A stretch of DNA of 35,824 nucleotides from Pseudomonadota bacterium (GCA_022571365.1 JACZXZ010000018.1:1-35824), one strand, 5' to 3'. Positions 1 to 8,320 are shown, counted from the stretch's first letter. The notes: a model not told the origin generated them from the letters alone. A program made the numbers and translations.

Positions 1-901
1 CGCGGGCCAGCGCCAGACGGTTGAGCCCCGCCGCGGCTTCGGCTTCCGCCTGCCTCAGATCGGGCATCGCCACGGCGGCGTCGGCCTGCGCCGTCGCGGC
101 GGCGGCGGCCTGGCGCGTGAGTTCGGCGACCGTTTTCTCAGCTTCGCCGAGCGCCGCCTTGGCGGCCTCCCATGCCGCGCTCGCCGCCTCCCATTTGAGA
201 TGCAGCTGGATCGCCTCGGCCCGGCGGACATGATCGCTGATGTTGCGGTAGCGCGCCGCCCGTCGGGTCTGGCGCCTCAGCCCCTGGAGCTGGTCCTCGA
301 GGGTGACCAAGATGTCGTCCAGGCGGGCGAGGTTGGTGTCGGCGGCGCGCAGGCGCAACTCCGCCTCGTGGCGGCGGGAGTGGAGGCCGGTGATGCCGGC
401 CGCCTCCTCGAGCAGCGCCCGGCGCTGGTGCGGTTTGGCGCTGATCAGGGCGCCGATCTGGCCCTGGCGGACCAGCGCCGTCGAACGCGCCCCGGTGGCG
501 GCGTCGGCGAACAGGATCTGGACGTCGCGGGCCCTGACCTCCCGGCCGTTGACCCGATAGGCCGAGCCCGAGCCGCGCTCGATGCGGCGCGTGACCTCGA
601 GCTCGTCGGCGTCGTTGAGGGCGGCCGGCGCCTTGCGCGCGCTGTTGTCGAGCAGCACGGAGGCCTCGGCGATGTTGCGCGCGGGTCGATCGGCGGTGCC
701 GCCGAAGATGACGTCGTCCATCTCGGCCCCCCGCATCTCCTTGGGCGCGCTTTCGCCCATGACCCACTGGATCGCCTCGACCAGATTCGACTTGCCGCAG
801 CCGTTGGGGCCGACGATGCCGGAAAGCCCGGGCTCGATCGGGAGCTCGATGGGGTCGACGAAGGACTTGAAGCCGGAGAGCCGTAGTTTCAAGAACTGCA
901 T
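1..901 (-). CDS. smc: Chromosome segregation protein SMC, N-terminal part (cut by window edge)
   Basis: SMC is the long coiled-coil ATPase that compacts and segregates the chromosome with ScpA/ScpB. The visible 300 codons start at the ATG at 901 and remain open to the window edge, so only the N-terminal ATPase half-domain and the start of the first coiled coil are present. The protein begins [14 protein letters not shown] and has a Walker A loop GPNGCGKS at residues 31-38. The [10 protein letters not shown] and EEAAGITGL stretches typical of SMC N-domains follow, then an Ala/Glu/Arg-rich heptad region. It lies 16 bp downstream of the DsbA-like gene on the same strand, an order common in alphaproteobacteria. 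The family assignment is firm. The hinge and C-terminal signature motif are outside the window. Confidence 0.96.
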   Translation of the reverse strand, partial: MQFLKLRLSGFKSFVDPIELPIEPGLSGIVGPNGCGKSNLVEAIQWVMGESAPKEMRGAEMDDVIFGGTADRPARNIAEASVLLDNSARKAPAALNDADELEVTRRIERGSGSAYRVNGREVRARDVQILFADAATGARSTALVRQGQIGALISAKPHQRRALLEEAAGITGLHSRRHEAELRLRAADTNLARLDDILVTLEDQLQGLRRQTRRAARYRNISDHVRRAEAIQLHLKWEAASAAWEAAKAALGEAEKTVAELTRQAAAAATAQADAAVAMPDLRQAEAEAAAGLNRLALAR

Positions 902-917
902 GGAAGTCCGTTTCCGT

Positions 918-1538
918 TCAAGGTCTCGCCAACAACGGCTTCAAGATTTTCTCGAAGTCCTCGAACGGCATGAGGCCGACGTATCTCTCGCCGTTGATGA
1001 TGAAGGTCGGGGTGCGCTCGATGCCGAACTCCACCATGGCCTTGTCCTTTCCGGCGTTGATGCCCTCTAGGAGCTCCTGATTCCGGAGGCACGAATCGAA
1101 GTCCTGCTGGCTCATGCCGCCCAAGCGTCCGATCATGGCCAGGGTGGCGAGCGGATCGGCCGCCTCGCTCCAGTTCGGCTGGCTCTGGAACAGCGCCTCG
1201 AGAAAGCTGAAATAGCGCATCGGTTCGGCGCAGCGCGCCATCATGGCCGCGACCTGCGCCAGCGGGTCAAGGGGAAAGTCGCGGTAGATCAACCGCACCT
1301 TGCCGGGGTCGATGAATTCGGCCTTGAGCCGCGGCAGGATGTCGTTGTGGAAGCGGGCGCAGAACTGGCAGGTGAGCGAGGCGAACTCGATGATCGTGAC
1401 CGGCGCATCGGCCCGCCCCATCACCTTGTCGGCAAGGGCCTCTTCGATCGATGGGGCGGCGGCCCGGACCGGTCCGGCTCCAAGGATGGCGATCACCGCC
1501 ACCCAGAAGATGGCAATACCTAGTATAAATCGACGCAA
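918..1538 (-). CDS. DsbA-family periplasmic thiol:disulfide oxidoreductase
   Basis: This is a thioredoxin-fold exported oxidoreductase, expected to form or isomerise disulfides in periplasmic proteins. I chose a TTG start at 1538: it has GGAG six bases upstream and gives a clean signal peptide (MRR, a hydrophobic run to about residue 22, then VRAAA). The open frame continues to an ATG at 1637 that overlaps the upstream stop as ATGA, but that would add 33 charged residues before the signal peptide. The active site is CQFC at residues 57-60. A cis-proline TPTF motif follows late in the protein, within [12 protein letters not shown]. The length of 206 aa is usual for the single-domain DsbA/DSBA-like thioredoxin family. 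It sits between the DUF721 gene and smc. The physiological partner is unknown, and no DsbB is nearby. Confidence 0.88.
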   Translation of the reverse strand: MRRFILGIAIFWVAVIAILGAGPVRAAAPSIEEALADKVMGRADAPVTIIEFASLTCQFCARFHNDILPRLKAEFIDPGKVRLIYRDFPLDPLAQVAAMMARCAEPMRYFSFLEALFQSQPNWSEAADPLATLAMIGRLGGMSQQDFDSCLRNQELLEGINAGKDKAMVEFGIERTPTFIINGERYVGLMPFEDFEKILKPLLARP

Positions 1539-1633
1539 AATCGTCTCCGGACCACAAGATGTTGTGGAAGTATACGCATGGCGCCGGCCCTGGACAAGGC
1601 CGCGTTTCGCCGCCTTGCCAGCGCGCCATGGGC

Positions 1634-2125
1634 TCATTTGGGGTCCCGGCGGTTGGCTTTCGCCATGACCGCCCTGCCGAGCCTTTCGAGGGCGGCCTTG
1701 AGGTCCTCGTCGGGGACCTCCGCGAGGCCTTCCTTGAGCGCCGCCTCCTCCCCGGGATCGAGCCGGCGCCGGGCTGGCGGCGGCGCCGTCTCTTCAACCG
1801 GCAGCGGCCCCTGGAGCAGGCGCAGGCGGGCGACGGCGCGATAGCCGAAATAGCCGTTGATCCGCTCGATCACCAGGGGCTCCAGATGCTGCAGCTCGGT
1901 GGCCAGCGCCCCGGCGACGCGAATGTGGAGCACGCCGCCCAGGCGCTCGCCCGGCGGATAGACCAGCTTCTCGGGCGCGCTCTCAAGCGCGAGCTCGGCG
2001 CCGACGATGGCCGGCCAGTCGGTGATGATCCCGGCCTCGGCGAAGCCGCGTTGCTTGAGCACCTTGCGGGTGATCTTCGACACCATCGCCGCGAGCGCGC
2101 GCGGGCCTCGGCCGGAACGCCTCAT
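1634..2125 (-). CDS. DUF721 (DciA-like) protein
   Basis: This 163-aa protein belongs to the DUF721 family. Its better-studied member DciA helps load or operate the replicative helicase DnaB in bacteria lacking DnaC. The N-terminal half holds the recognisable domain: a helix with ITRKVLKQRG, then WPAIVGAELA, then a strand region GGVLHIRVAGALATELQHLE and LVIERINGYFG. The C-terminal third is Pro/Arg/Glu-rich and probably flexible. The gene is divergent from mutY and is the first of the minus-strand run with the DsbA-like gene and smc. Family membership is clear, but a replication role here is inferred from the family and the neighbourhood. Confidence 0.85.
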   Translation of the reverse strand: MRRSGRGPRALAAMVSKITRKVLKQRGFAEAGIITDWPAIVGAELALESAPEKLVYPPGERLGGVLHIRVAGALATELQHLEPLVIERINGYFGYRAVARLRLLQGPLPVEETAPPPARRRLDPGEEAALKEGLAEVPDEDLKAALERLGRAVMAKANRRDPK

Positions 2126-2146
2126 CCGCCTGATCTCATCCCTTGG

Positions 2147-2256
2147 CTGATGTGATCCCTAGACTGATGTGATCCCTAGGGCTGCTGGGGGCCATCTGTC
2201 CTGGTTTGATTCTAGCTTGATTCTATGTGGGGGCCGTCTGTCCGGGCTTGATTTTA
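2147..2256. repeat. Two short direct-repeat pairs in the DUF721/mutY spacer
   Basis: CTGATGTGATCCCTAG occurs twice (2147-2162 and 2164-2179), identical and one base apart. Further right, a 29-bp imperfect pair (2186-2214 and 2228-2256) starts TGGGGGCC and ends TTGATT(C/T)TA. Both lie in the divergent spacer where promoters of both genes must be. They belong to the window-wide set of short intergenic duplications. Confidence 0.85.
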
Positions 2257-2297
2257 TGTTAAGCTCGCGCGTTTGCGAAAAGAATAAAGACGAGATC

Positions 2298-3410
2298 ATG
2301 GCGGCGCGCCCAGCCTCGACCGATTCGCCCGCCGATTCGTCCGCCGCTCCGTCGGCCGCTCCCCGGGGGGACCTTGCCGGGCGCCTGATCGCCTGGTACG
2401 AGCGCCACCGGCGGGTGCTGCCGTGGCGGGCACCGGCGGGCGAGAGGCCGGACCCCTACCGGGTCTGGCTCAGCGAGATCATGCTGCAACAGACCACGGT
2501 CAAGACGGTCGGGCCCTATTTTCGGGCCTTCGTCCGGCGCTGGCCGACGGTCCACGACCTCGCCGCCGCCGAGCTGGACCAGGTGTTGCACGCCTGGCAG
2601 GGGCTCGGTTACTACGCCCGGGCCCGCAACCTGCACCGATGTGCCCGCGTGATATGCCGCGAGCATGGCGGCCGCCTTCCCGACGGCGAGGCGGCGCTCG
2701 GGAAACTGCCTGGCATCGGGCCCTACACCGCCGCCGCCATCGCCGCCATCGCCTTCGACCGGCCGGCCACGGTGGTGGACGCCAATGTGGCGCGGGTGAT
2801 GGCGCGCCTCGGCGGCGTCGAAGAGCCGTTGCCGCGAGCCAGGCCCAGGATCGAGGCGCTGGCCGCCGCGCTCACGCCCTCGGTGCGGCCCGGCGACTAC
2901 GCCCAGGCGCTCATGGACCTGGGCTCAATCGTGTGCACGCCGAGGGCGCCCAAATGCCCGATCTGCCCGTGGGCCGGGGCCTGCGTGGCGCGGGCCATGG
3001 GCACCGCCGAAAGCCTGCCGCGGACGGCGCGCAAGCGGCAGCGGCCGACCCGGCGCGGGGTCGCGTTCTGGGCGGTCCGGGCCGACGGCCAGGTGTTGCT
3101 CAGGCGGCGGGCCGAGGCCGGGCTTCTGGGCGGCATGATGGAGATTCCCTCGACCGAGTGGCGCGCGAAGGCCTGGACGGCGAAGGAGGCGACGCGCCAG
3201 GCGCCGCTCCGGGCCCGGTGGCGGGCGCTGCCGGGCGTGGTCCGCCACGGCTTCACCCATTTCCACCTGGAGATCACGGTCATGGCCGGGCGGGCGGCCG
3301 AGGTGGATGGAATCGACGGGGTGTGGTGCCGGATCGACCGGCTCGGCGAGCGGGCCCTGCCGACACTCATGAAGAAGATCGTCGCCCACGCGCTGGCCAG
3401 GGGGCCGTAA
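2298..3410 (+). CDS. mutY: A/G-specific adenine DNA glycosylase MutY
   Basis: MutY removes adenine mispaired with 8-oxoguanine or guanine, the second line of the GO repair pathway. The ATG at 2298 gives 370 aa. An earlier in-frame start at 2169 would run through the repeat-rich spacer and adds no recognisable domain. The SEIMLQQTTVKT motif carries the catalytic Glu at residue 60. The helix-hairpin-helix is LPGIGPYTAAAI at 137-148, with the catalytic Asp at 161 (VVDANVARV). A [4Fe-4S] cluster is bound by Cys 213, 220, 223 and 229 (C-X6-C-X2-C-X5-C). The C-terminal third, after about residue 245, is the NUDIX-like domain that recognises 8-oxoG and contains FTHFHLE. All key residues are present, so it should be active. 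Confidence 0.97.
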   Translation: MAARPASTDSPADSSAAPSAAPRGDLAGRLIAWYERHRRVLPWRAPAGERPDPYRVWLSEIMLQQTTVKTVGPYFRAFVRRWPTVHDLAAAELDQVLHAWQGLGYYARARNLHRCARVICREHGGRLPDGEAALGKLPGIGPYTAAAIAAIAFDRPATVVDANVARVMARLGGVEEPLPRARPRIEALAAALTPSVRPGDYAQALMDLGSIVCTPRAPKCPICPWAGACVARAMGTAESLPRTARKRQRPTRRGVAFWAVRADGQVLLRRRAEAGLLGGMMEIPSTEWRAKAWTAKEATRQAPLRARWRALPGVVRHGFTHFHLEITVMAGRAAEVDGIDGVWCRIDRLGERALPTLMKKIVAHALARGP

Positions 3411-3535
3411 GGGCGCCTAAAGGCCGGGGCCGGTTGAGCGGGAGCCGGGCGGCCAGGGACCCGGTTCAAGCCGCGTGTCCGCGCCGGGCCCGGGGATGGC
3501 GCACCGGGTCATTGGCTCGCGTGAGCAAAACGGGG

Positions 3536-3564
3536 TTGAGGCACGATCTAACACAAGATATCGT
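3536..3564 (+). promoter_or_regulatory. Candidate sigma70-type promoter upstream of the MT-A70 pair
   Basis: TTGAGG (3536-3541) and TATCGT (3559-3564) are separated by 17 bp, at the start of a locally AT-rich stretch. It lies about 40 bp before the GTG of the small ORF at 3603. The assignment is by inspection only. Confidence 0.4.
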
Positions 3565-3602
3565 TATATTGGCTCGAACATCATGCTAAATGTTGTGGAT
3601 AG

Positions 3603-3824
3603 GTGGCTGACTTTTTCGACAACGTTCGCCCTTCGGTCGACTCCGCCATAAGCGCGCTGGCCGAGGCTCGAGTCATATACGGGGTCAGGTCGCTGCCGCC
3701 GCCGTGGTCGTTGGTGCCCGATGAGCTGGATCACTATGTTAACTTCGATGTTCACCATGCCGTTGAGCGTGTGAACGCTTATTTTAGGGAGCGTCTCGAT
3801 GCCGTCCTCTCCGCCCCAGAGTGA
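3603..3824 (+). CDS. Small protein of unknown function preceding the MT-A70 methyltransferase
   Basis: A 73-aa ORF starts at GTG 3603, directly after an in-frame stop at 3600-3602, so no longer version exists. Its 3' end overlaps the methyltransferase start by 26 bp, which suggests translational coupling. The product is acidic and soluble-looking (MADFFDNVRPSVDSAI, later VNFDVHHAVERVNAYF), with no signal peptide, membrane span or Cys motif. I do not recognise a family. The overlap and lack of a long competing frame support it being real. The missing clear Shine-Dalgarno and GTG start argue for caution. Confidence 0.5.
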   Translation: MADFFDNVRPSVDSAISALAEARVIYGVRSLPPPWSLVPDELDHYVNFDVHHAVERVNAYFRERLDAVLSAPE

Positions 3825-4443
3825 ATACCGGGTCATTTACGCCGACCCGCCGTGGTCTTTTGCGACCTACAGCGACAAAGGCAAGGGTCGCAGCGCACAG
3901 GCGCACTATGATTGCCTGGGCATGGACGATCTTTGCAAAATTCCGGTCCGGGAGTGGGCGGCGCGTAACTGCGCCCTGTTTCTGTGGACGACGGACCCCT
4001 TGCTGCCACAGGCGCTCAAGCTAATCGAGGCGTGGGGCTTCACCTACAAGACGGTTGGCTTCTACTGGGCCAAGCTGAACAGGGCGGCGCCGGGGAAGTG
4101 TTTTGCGGAAAAAGACTTCTTCACCGGCCTCGGTTTTTGGACAAGAGCCAATGTCGAGCAATGCTTGCTCGCCACGAGAGGAAGACCCAAACGCGAGGCC
4201 AAGGATGTCAGGCGTCTGGTGATCGCGCCCCGCAGGGAGCACAGCCGAAAGCCGGAAGAGGTCTACCAGCGCATCGAACGGCTCTTAGGTGGCCCCTATC
4301 TGGAGCTGTTTGCGCGGGGCACCCGTCCGGGTTGGGACAGTTGGGGCGACCAAAGCGGATTGTTTGACACCGGCCCGGTCGAAACCCGGCGCTTCCCGTC
4401 CGACCTCGCATCGGGACTCACCGCCCCTGGGTTGGGTGACTAG
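3799..4443 (+). CDS. MT-A70 family N6-adenine methyltransferase
   Basis: This 214-aa protein is of the MT-A70 type, which transfers a methyl group from S-adenosylmethionine to adenine N6, usually in DNA for bacterial members. The catalytic DPPW is at residues 16-19 (VIYADPPWSF). It is followed by LFLWTTDPLL, the family's FYWAKLN and GLGFWTRANVEQCL stretches, and HSRKPEEVYQRIE and LELFAR near the end. No restriction endonuclease or target-recognition domain is adjacent, so it is solitary. Such genes are common on phages and genomic islands. Base composition is visibly less GC-rich than the flanking mutY and rnhB genes, which suits transfer, though no integrase or attachment repeats are visible. 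The target sequence cannot be told. Confidence 0.9.
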   Translation: MPSSPPQSEYRVIYADPPWSFATYSDKGKGRSAQAHYDCLGMDDLCKIPVREWAARNCALFLWTTDPLLPQALKLIEAWGFTYKTVGFYWAKLNRAAPGKCFAEKDFFTGLGFWTRANVEQCLLATRGRPKREAKDVRRLVIAPRREHSRKPEEVYQRIERLLGGPYLELFARGTRPGWDSWGDQSGLFDTGPVETRRFPSDLASGLTAPGLGD

Positions 4444-4498
4444 CTTTACCGTTTAGCTGCCAACCACGTGCTGCCGGACCGGCGCTCCAGCCTGTCGA

Positions 4499-4545
4499 CC
4501 CGTCCTCCGTAGCCCCCTCCTTCGCAGTGCTACGGAGGGTGGAAG
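4499..4545. repeat. Palindromic repeat element, intergenic copy
   Basis: Inverted arms CCTCCGTAG (4504-4512) and CTACGGAGG (4530-4538) enclose a 17-base loop. The outer sequence CCCGTCCTCCG on the left and CGGAGGGTGGAAG on the right matches, base for base, the flanks of the element inside rnhB at 5033-5076 (opposite strand). It lies in the 168-bp spacer between the MT-A70 gene and rnhB. The hairpin could also help end transcription, but no T-run follows. Confidence 0.8.
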
Positions 4546-4611
4546 CCCGGCGGCGGACAGGCCGAAGGGCGCTCCAGACCGCAGGCGGGCGGCGTCAATA
4601 TCTTTGTGGAT

Positions 4612-5295
4612 TCAATATCTTAACGACAGACGTTCCCGGACCGGGGCGAAGCTCCGGCGGTGGTGCGGGGTGACCCCCAGGCTGGCAAGCGCCGCCCGGT
4701 GCTCGGCCGTGCCGTAGCCGGCGTTGTGCTCCCAGCCGAAGCCGGGATGGCGCTCTGCCAGCGCGGCCATGATCCGGTCGCGCGTCACCTTGGCGACGAT
4801 CGAGGCGGCGGCGATGGAGAGGCTCAAGCGGTCGCCCCCGACCACCGTCTTGACCGGACAGGGGAGCGCCGGCGCCTGGTTGCCGTCGACCAGCGCCAGG
4901 TCCGGCACGACGCCGAGCCGGGTGAGCGCCCGCGCCATGGCGGTGAGCGTCGCCCCCAGGATGTTGAGGCGATCGATCTCGGCGACGCTCGCCGCCCCGA
5001 GGCCGATTCGCGCGGGCCTGCGCGCCGTACGACTTCCACCCTCCGCAGCGGCAGCGCCGCTGCCGCGGAGGACGGGCTGGCAGGCGGGGCCGACAAGAGC
5101 CCGGTACAGCGCGTTGCGACGGGCCCGGGTCAAGACTTTTGAGTCGTCGATCCCGGCCATGAGCTCGGCCGGCATGGCGTCTACCTCCAGGATCACGGCC
5201 GCCGCGACCACCGGCCCGGCCCAGGGCCCGCGCCCGGCCTCGTCGATGCCGGCGACCACGCCGCTTGCCTGGCGCTCAAGGCTTAGATCGGGCAT
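4612..5295 (-). CDS. rnhB: Ribonuclease HII with an in-frame palindromic insertion
   Basis: RNase HII cleaves 5' of ribonucleotides embedded in DNA and starts ribonucleotide excision repair. The 227-aa product has [13 protein letters not shown] with D18 and E19, DDSK at 50-53, VDGN with D137, [21 protein letters not shown] with D155, and HNAGYGT near the end. These cover the family's active-site positions. Residues about 72-95 (between GPA and RIGLG) are an extra 24-residue block of low complexity that the family does not normally have. It is encoded by the palindromic element at 5033-5076. The reading frame is kept and motifs on both sides are intact, so the enzyme probably still folds. The start ATG lies inside the antiporter's 3' end (20-bp overlap), implying co-transcription. 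Confidence 0.95.
   Translation of the reverse strand: MPDLSLERQASGVVAGIDEAGRGPWAGPVVAAAVILEVDAMPAELMAGIDDSKVLTRARRNALYRALVGPACQPVLRGSGAAAAEGGSRTARRPARIGLGAASVAEIDRLNILGATLTAMARALTRLGVVPDLALVDGNQAPALPCPVKTVVGGDRLSLSIAAASIVAKVTRDRIMAALAERHPGFGWEHNAGYGTAEHRAALASLGVTPHHRRSFAPVRERLSLRY
5033..5076 (-). repeat. Palindromic repeat element, copy inside rnhB
   Basis: Read on the minus strand, the element starts CCCGTCCTCCG, has a GC-rich self-complementary core (GGCAGCGGCGCTGCC), and ends CGGAGGGTGGAAG. Both ends match the intergenic copy at 4499-4545, while the core differs. The whole extra segment in rnhB is about 72 bp, a multiple of three. Rickettsial palindromic elements (RPE) are the known precedent for in-frame insertion of such repeats. 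I do not claim sequence kinship to RPE. Confidence 0.75.
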
Positions 5296-6895
5296 CCTTC
5301 TTCGCTCCCTTCTTCGCTCCCTTCTTCGCTCCCTGAGGCGCCCGGCGCCGGGCCGGTTTGTCCCCGGCGGCGCCGGGCTTGGGTTCCTTCGCCGCCCCGG
5401 CCTTCTCCGCTGGCGGCTCCGGCGCTTGCGAATCGGCCGGGGGCCGCGGCCCGGCCTCGGGCTCTTGACCGGACTCTTGATCGGACTCTTGATCGGGCTT
5501 GGGCGTCGCCTTCGCCGGCGGGCTTTCGCGGGGCGACAGGGCGTCGCTGGTCTGGTTCACGGGTGCCGGCTGGATGTCCGTCGCCTTGCGCCGGGTCTTC
5601 CTGATGCGCTCGACCCGGGCCCCGATGGCGCGGGCGCCGGCATAGAGGCCGCGGGCCGCGCGGCCCGAGGCAAGAAGGACGACCTGGGCCTCGCTGCCAT
5701 AGAGCAGGCGCAGGATCTCACGGCCCGAGGTGACGCCGAGCATGGCGATGCGGTGCAGGCGGCGGGCGCTGCCCAGCCAGAACGGGCTGGTCGCCAGCGA
5801 CAGCACGGTGACCGCGATCACCAGGCGGTAGTTGTCGGCGCCGATCAGGCCGACGGCGGTGCCGGTGTCCGCCAGCAGGAAGGAAAACTCGCCGATCTGG
5901 GCCAACAACACGCCGGACAGGAAGGCGCGCGGCCAGGGCTGTCCCAGCGCGTGCAGGATCCCCACATTGAGCACCGTCTTGAGCACCGTGACGATGAGCA
6001 GCAGCAACAGCACGGTGCCCAGGTTGTCCCAGACGAACCGGAAATCAATAAGCAAGCCGATCGACAGGAAGAACACCATGATAAGCACGCTCTGGATCGG
6101 CCGGGTGCTCTGGATCATGACCTCGCGTACGGTGCTGTTGCCGATGATGAGGCCGGCCAGGAACGCGCCGTAGGCCGGCGACAGCCCGATCAGCCCGGAC
6201 AACGCCGCGGCGCCGAAGCAGACGGTGAGCCCGGCGACCGGCGCCAGGTGGACGTCGCTTGCCACCCACCGGGCGAAGGGCAGCCGCACTCCCTCGCGCC
6301 GGCCCAAATACCAGATCAACAGCGCGACGAAGCCGATCGACAGCAGAATCCTGCCGACATCGATAACCCCGAAGTCGTCGCCGGCGAGCGTCAGTATGAT
6401 CAGCATCATCGGCACCACGGCCAGGTCCTGGGCGATCAGCACGCCGACCGTGAGGCGGCCGACCGGGGTGGTGAGCTCGCCGATGTCCTCGAGCATTTTG
6501 ATGGTCATCGCGGTGCTGCTGATCGCCACGACGAAGCCCAAGAGCACCGCGAGCTCGGGGGGCCAACCGAAGGCTTGGGAGAGCACCAGCATGACGCCGA
6601 CGCTGGCGCCGATCTGCAGCAGGGTGGCGATGAGCGCGGTTCGCCACGTCTGGATCAGGTCCCGGATGTTGAGCTCCATGCCGACCAGGTAGAGCAGCAT
6701 CAAGACGCCGAGCTCGGCCAGGAGGGTGATCTGCTCGCGGTTCTCGACCAGCGCCAGGACGGAGGGACCGAGCAGGACGCCGGCCAGGATGTATCCGATG
6801 ATCGCCGGCTGCCGGAGCCGCGTCATGGCGATGCCGCAGGCGAAGGCGACCAGCGCGACGACGGCAAGGGCGGTCAGCTCGGCATGGGCGGGCAT
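5276..6895 (-). CDS. CPA2-family monovalent cation:proton antiporter (KefB/YbaL-like core)
   Basis: This inner-membrane antiporter exchanges K+ or Na+ for protons. Residues about 1-395 form a CPA2 core of 12-13 hydrophobic segments. The core includes [18 protein letters not shown], the [14 protein letters not shown]-type region, and [16 protein letters not shown] with the QD pair typical of CPA2. [17 protein letters not shown] and [18 protein letters not shown] complete it. After the core there is no recognisable Rossmann RCK/TrkA-N regulatory domain of the kind Kef proteins carry. Instead there is a 120-residue Pro/Glu/Lys/Ala-rich tail ending in Lys-rich repeats, presumably cytoplasmic. The gene is followed immediately by rnhB with a 20-bp overlap. 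The transported cation cannot be inferred. Confidence 0.9.
   Translation of the reverse strand: MPAHAELTALAVVALVAFACGIAMTRLRQPAIIGYILAGVLLGPSVLALVENREQITLLAELGVLMLLYLVGMELNIRDLIQTWRTALIATLLQIGASVGVMLVLSQAFGWPPELAVLLGFVVAISSTAMTIKMLEDIGELTTPVGRLTVGVLIAQDLAVVPMMLIILTLAGDDFGVIDVGRILLSIGFVALLIWYLGRREGVRLPFARWVASDVHLAPVAGLTVCFGAAALSGLIGLSPAYGAFLAGLIIGNSTVREVMIQSTRPIQSVLIMVFFLSIGLLIDFRFVWDNLGTVLLLLLIVTVLKTVLNVGILHALGQPWPRAFLSGVLLAQIGEFSFLLADTGTAVGLIGADNYRLVIAVTVLSLATSPFWLGSARRLHRIAMLGVTSGREILRLLYGSEAQVVLLASGRAARGLYAGARAIGARVERIRKTRRKATDIQPAPVNQTSDALSPRESPPAKATPKPDQESDQESGQEPEAGPRPPADSQAPEPPAEKAGAAKEPKPGAAGDKPARRRAPQGAKKGAKKGAKKDARSKP
5297..5332 (-). repeat. 12-bp unit repeated three times in the antiporter 3' end
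   Basis: CTTCTTCGCTCC is repeated three times head to tail. On the minus strand it encodes the Lys/Gly/Ala tail [10 protein letters not shown] of the antiporter. A second in-frame near-repeat, around GGACTCTTGATC at about 5463-5500, encodes the ESDQESGQE region. Both look like slippage expansions of a disordered tail. Confidence 0.85.
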
Positions 6896-6967
6896 GGCCC
6901 GGTAAGTCTATCACAGCGCCGCCCGCCCGGCTTTCGGGAACTTCTACTTTGCCGCCGGGTGCGGCCT

Positions 6968-8062
6968 CTACAGCAGACTGAGCTGGTCGCCGTGCCTCGC
7001 CGGCGGGCGGAACCGGGTGGTGTCCAGAGGCTCCCCGAATGTGGAGCCGTCGCTCAGGTTAAGGCCCAAGCGCTTGCAGGCCCGGCGGAAACGCCGCCCC
7101 AGGAGCTCGGCATAGGGGCCGGTGCCCCGCATGCGTATGCCGTAGGTGGAGTCGTACAGCCGGCCGCCGTGGGTCTCGCGAACCAGACTCATCACGTGCT
7201 CCGCCTTCAAGGGCTCGTGCGCCTCGAGCCACTCCTGGAACAGGCCCTTGATCTCGCGGGGCAGGCGCAGGAGCACGTAGCCCGCCGACCGCGCCCCGGC
7301 TTGGGCGGCGGCCTCGAGGATGCGCTCGAGCTCGGCGTCGTTCAAGGCCGGGATCATGGGCGCCGCCATCACGCCGACCGGGATCCCGGCCCGGCTGAGC
7401 CCGCGGATCGTCTCCAGCCGCCGCTCGGGTGCGGCCGCCCTCGGCTCCATGCGTCGGGCAAGCCGGCGGTCGAGCGTGGTCACCGACACGAAGACCTTGG
7501 CCAGGCGCCTCTCGGCCATCGGCGCCAGGATGTCGATGTCGCGCAGCACCAGGGCGGACTTGGTGACGATCCCCACCGGGTGGGAGCAGGCGGCCAGCAC
7601 CTCGAGGATCTGGCGGGTGATGCGGAACCGGCGCTCGATCGGCTGGTAAGGGTCGGTGTTGGTGCCCAGCGCGATGACCCGGCAGCGGTATTTAGGGTCG
7701 CCGAGCTCCCGCTCCAGGATCCGGGCGGCGTCGGGCTTGGCGAACAGGCGGGCCTCGAAGTCCAGCCCGGGAGAGAGCCCCAGATAGGCGTGGCTCGGGC
7801 GGGCGTAACAGTAGATGCAGCCGTGTTCGCACCCCCGGTAGGGATTGATCGAGCGGTCGAAGGAGATGTCCGGTGAGGCGTTGCGGGTGATGACGGTGCG
7901 GCTGGCGTCCAGGGTCACGGTGGTGGCCAGCGGCGGCGCCTCCTCGTCGCCGCTGCCCCAGCCGTCATCGACGGCGTAGCGGCGCTCGGCCTCGAAGCGT
8001 CCGGTCGGGTTGCCGATGGCGCCCCGGCCCTTGCGGGGCGCGGCGGGAAGCGGCTGGTCCAT
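6968..8062 (-). CDS. PA0069 family radical SAM protein
   Basis: A radical SAM enzyme of the PA0069 family, related to spore photoproduct lyase-like proteins, whose reaction is not established. The ATG at 8062 gives 364 aa. The frame stays open further upstream to 8317, but that extension is low-complexity and lies in the structured divergent spacer. The cluster motif CEHGCIYC supplies Cys 78, 82 and 85 (C-X3-C-X2-C) for the [4Fe-4S] centre. It is preceded by RSINPYRG and followed by YARPSHAYLGLSPGLDFE, a family signature. LGTNTDPYQPIE and VTKSALVLRDID are also typical. The C-terminus carries YGIRMRGTGPYAELL. It stands alone on its strand, divergent from the transferase pair. Confidence 0.92.
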   Translation of the reverse strand: MDQPLPAAPRKGRGAIGNPTGRFEAERRYAVDDGWGSGDEEAPPLATTVTLDASRTVITRNASPDISFDRSINPYRGCEHGCIYCYARPSHAYLGLSPGLDFEARLFAKPDAARILERELGDPKYRCRVIALGTNTDPYQPIERRFRITRQILEVLAACSHPVGIVTKSALVLRDIDILAPMAERRLAKVFVSVTTLDRRLARRMEPRAAAPERRLETIRGLSRAGIPVGVMAAPMIPALNDAELERILEAAAQAGARSAGYVLLRLPREIKGLFQEWLEAHEPLKAEHVMSLVRETHGGRLYDSTYGIRMRGTGPYAELLGRRFRRACKRLGLNLSDGSTFGEPLDTTRFRPPARHGDQLSLL

Positions 8063-8182
8063 GGCCGAACTATAGCCCGGGAATGAGAACGTTACAAGAA
8101 CAAACAGGCCGCCTGGAGACTCGGTCACGCCCGCCGGAGGGCGGCGGCGATGCGGGGATTGCAGTGATCGACCAGGGGTTCG

Positions 8183-8249
8183 GCAAGGACGCGCCGGGGG
8201 CGGCGCTCGGCGCTTCGGTCGGTGCGACCGGTCCTCGGCGCGTCCTTGC
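8183..8249. repeat. Long GC-rich inverted repeat with a nested hairpin
   Basis: The arms GCAAGGACGCGCCG (8183-8196) and CGGCGCGTCCTTGC (8236-8249) are perfectly complementary over 14 bp. The 39-base loop contains a second perfect hairpin, CGGTCG-GTG-CGACCG. No T-run follows either side, and both flanking genes read away from it, so a simple terminator role does not fit. It could be a structured leader for a transcript, a protein-binding palindrome or a dispersed repeat. Confidence 0.75.
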
Positions 8250-8320
8250 GGCGTCCCGGGCCGGGACCGCCCCGGCGCCCCCAATGGTCGTGAGCATCTT
8301 ATTGATTTCGCGATCATTCC

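Noticed and set aside
3536-4443. Prophage or integrative island around the MT-A70 gene
   Set aside because: No integrase, attachment repeats or phage structural genes are seen, and only two short genes are inserted. Kept as possible transfer, not as a mobile element.
4724-7876. A 1050-aa plus-strand open frame across rnhB, the antiporter and the radical SAM gene
   Set aside because: It is antisense to three genes with intact motifs. Its product is low-complexity Arg/Gly/Asp/Gln-rich, the usual result of an open antisense frame in GC-rich DNA.
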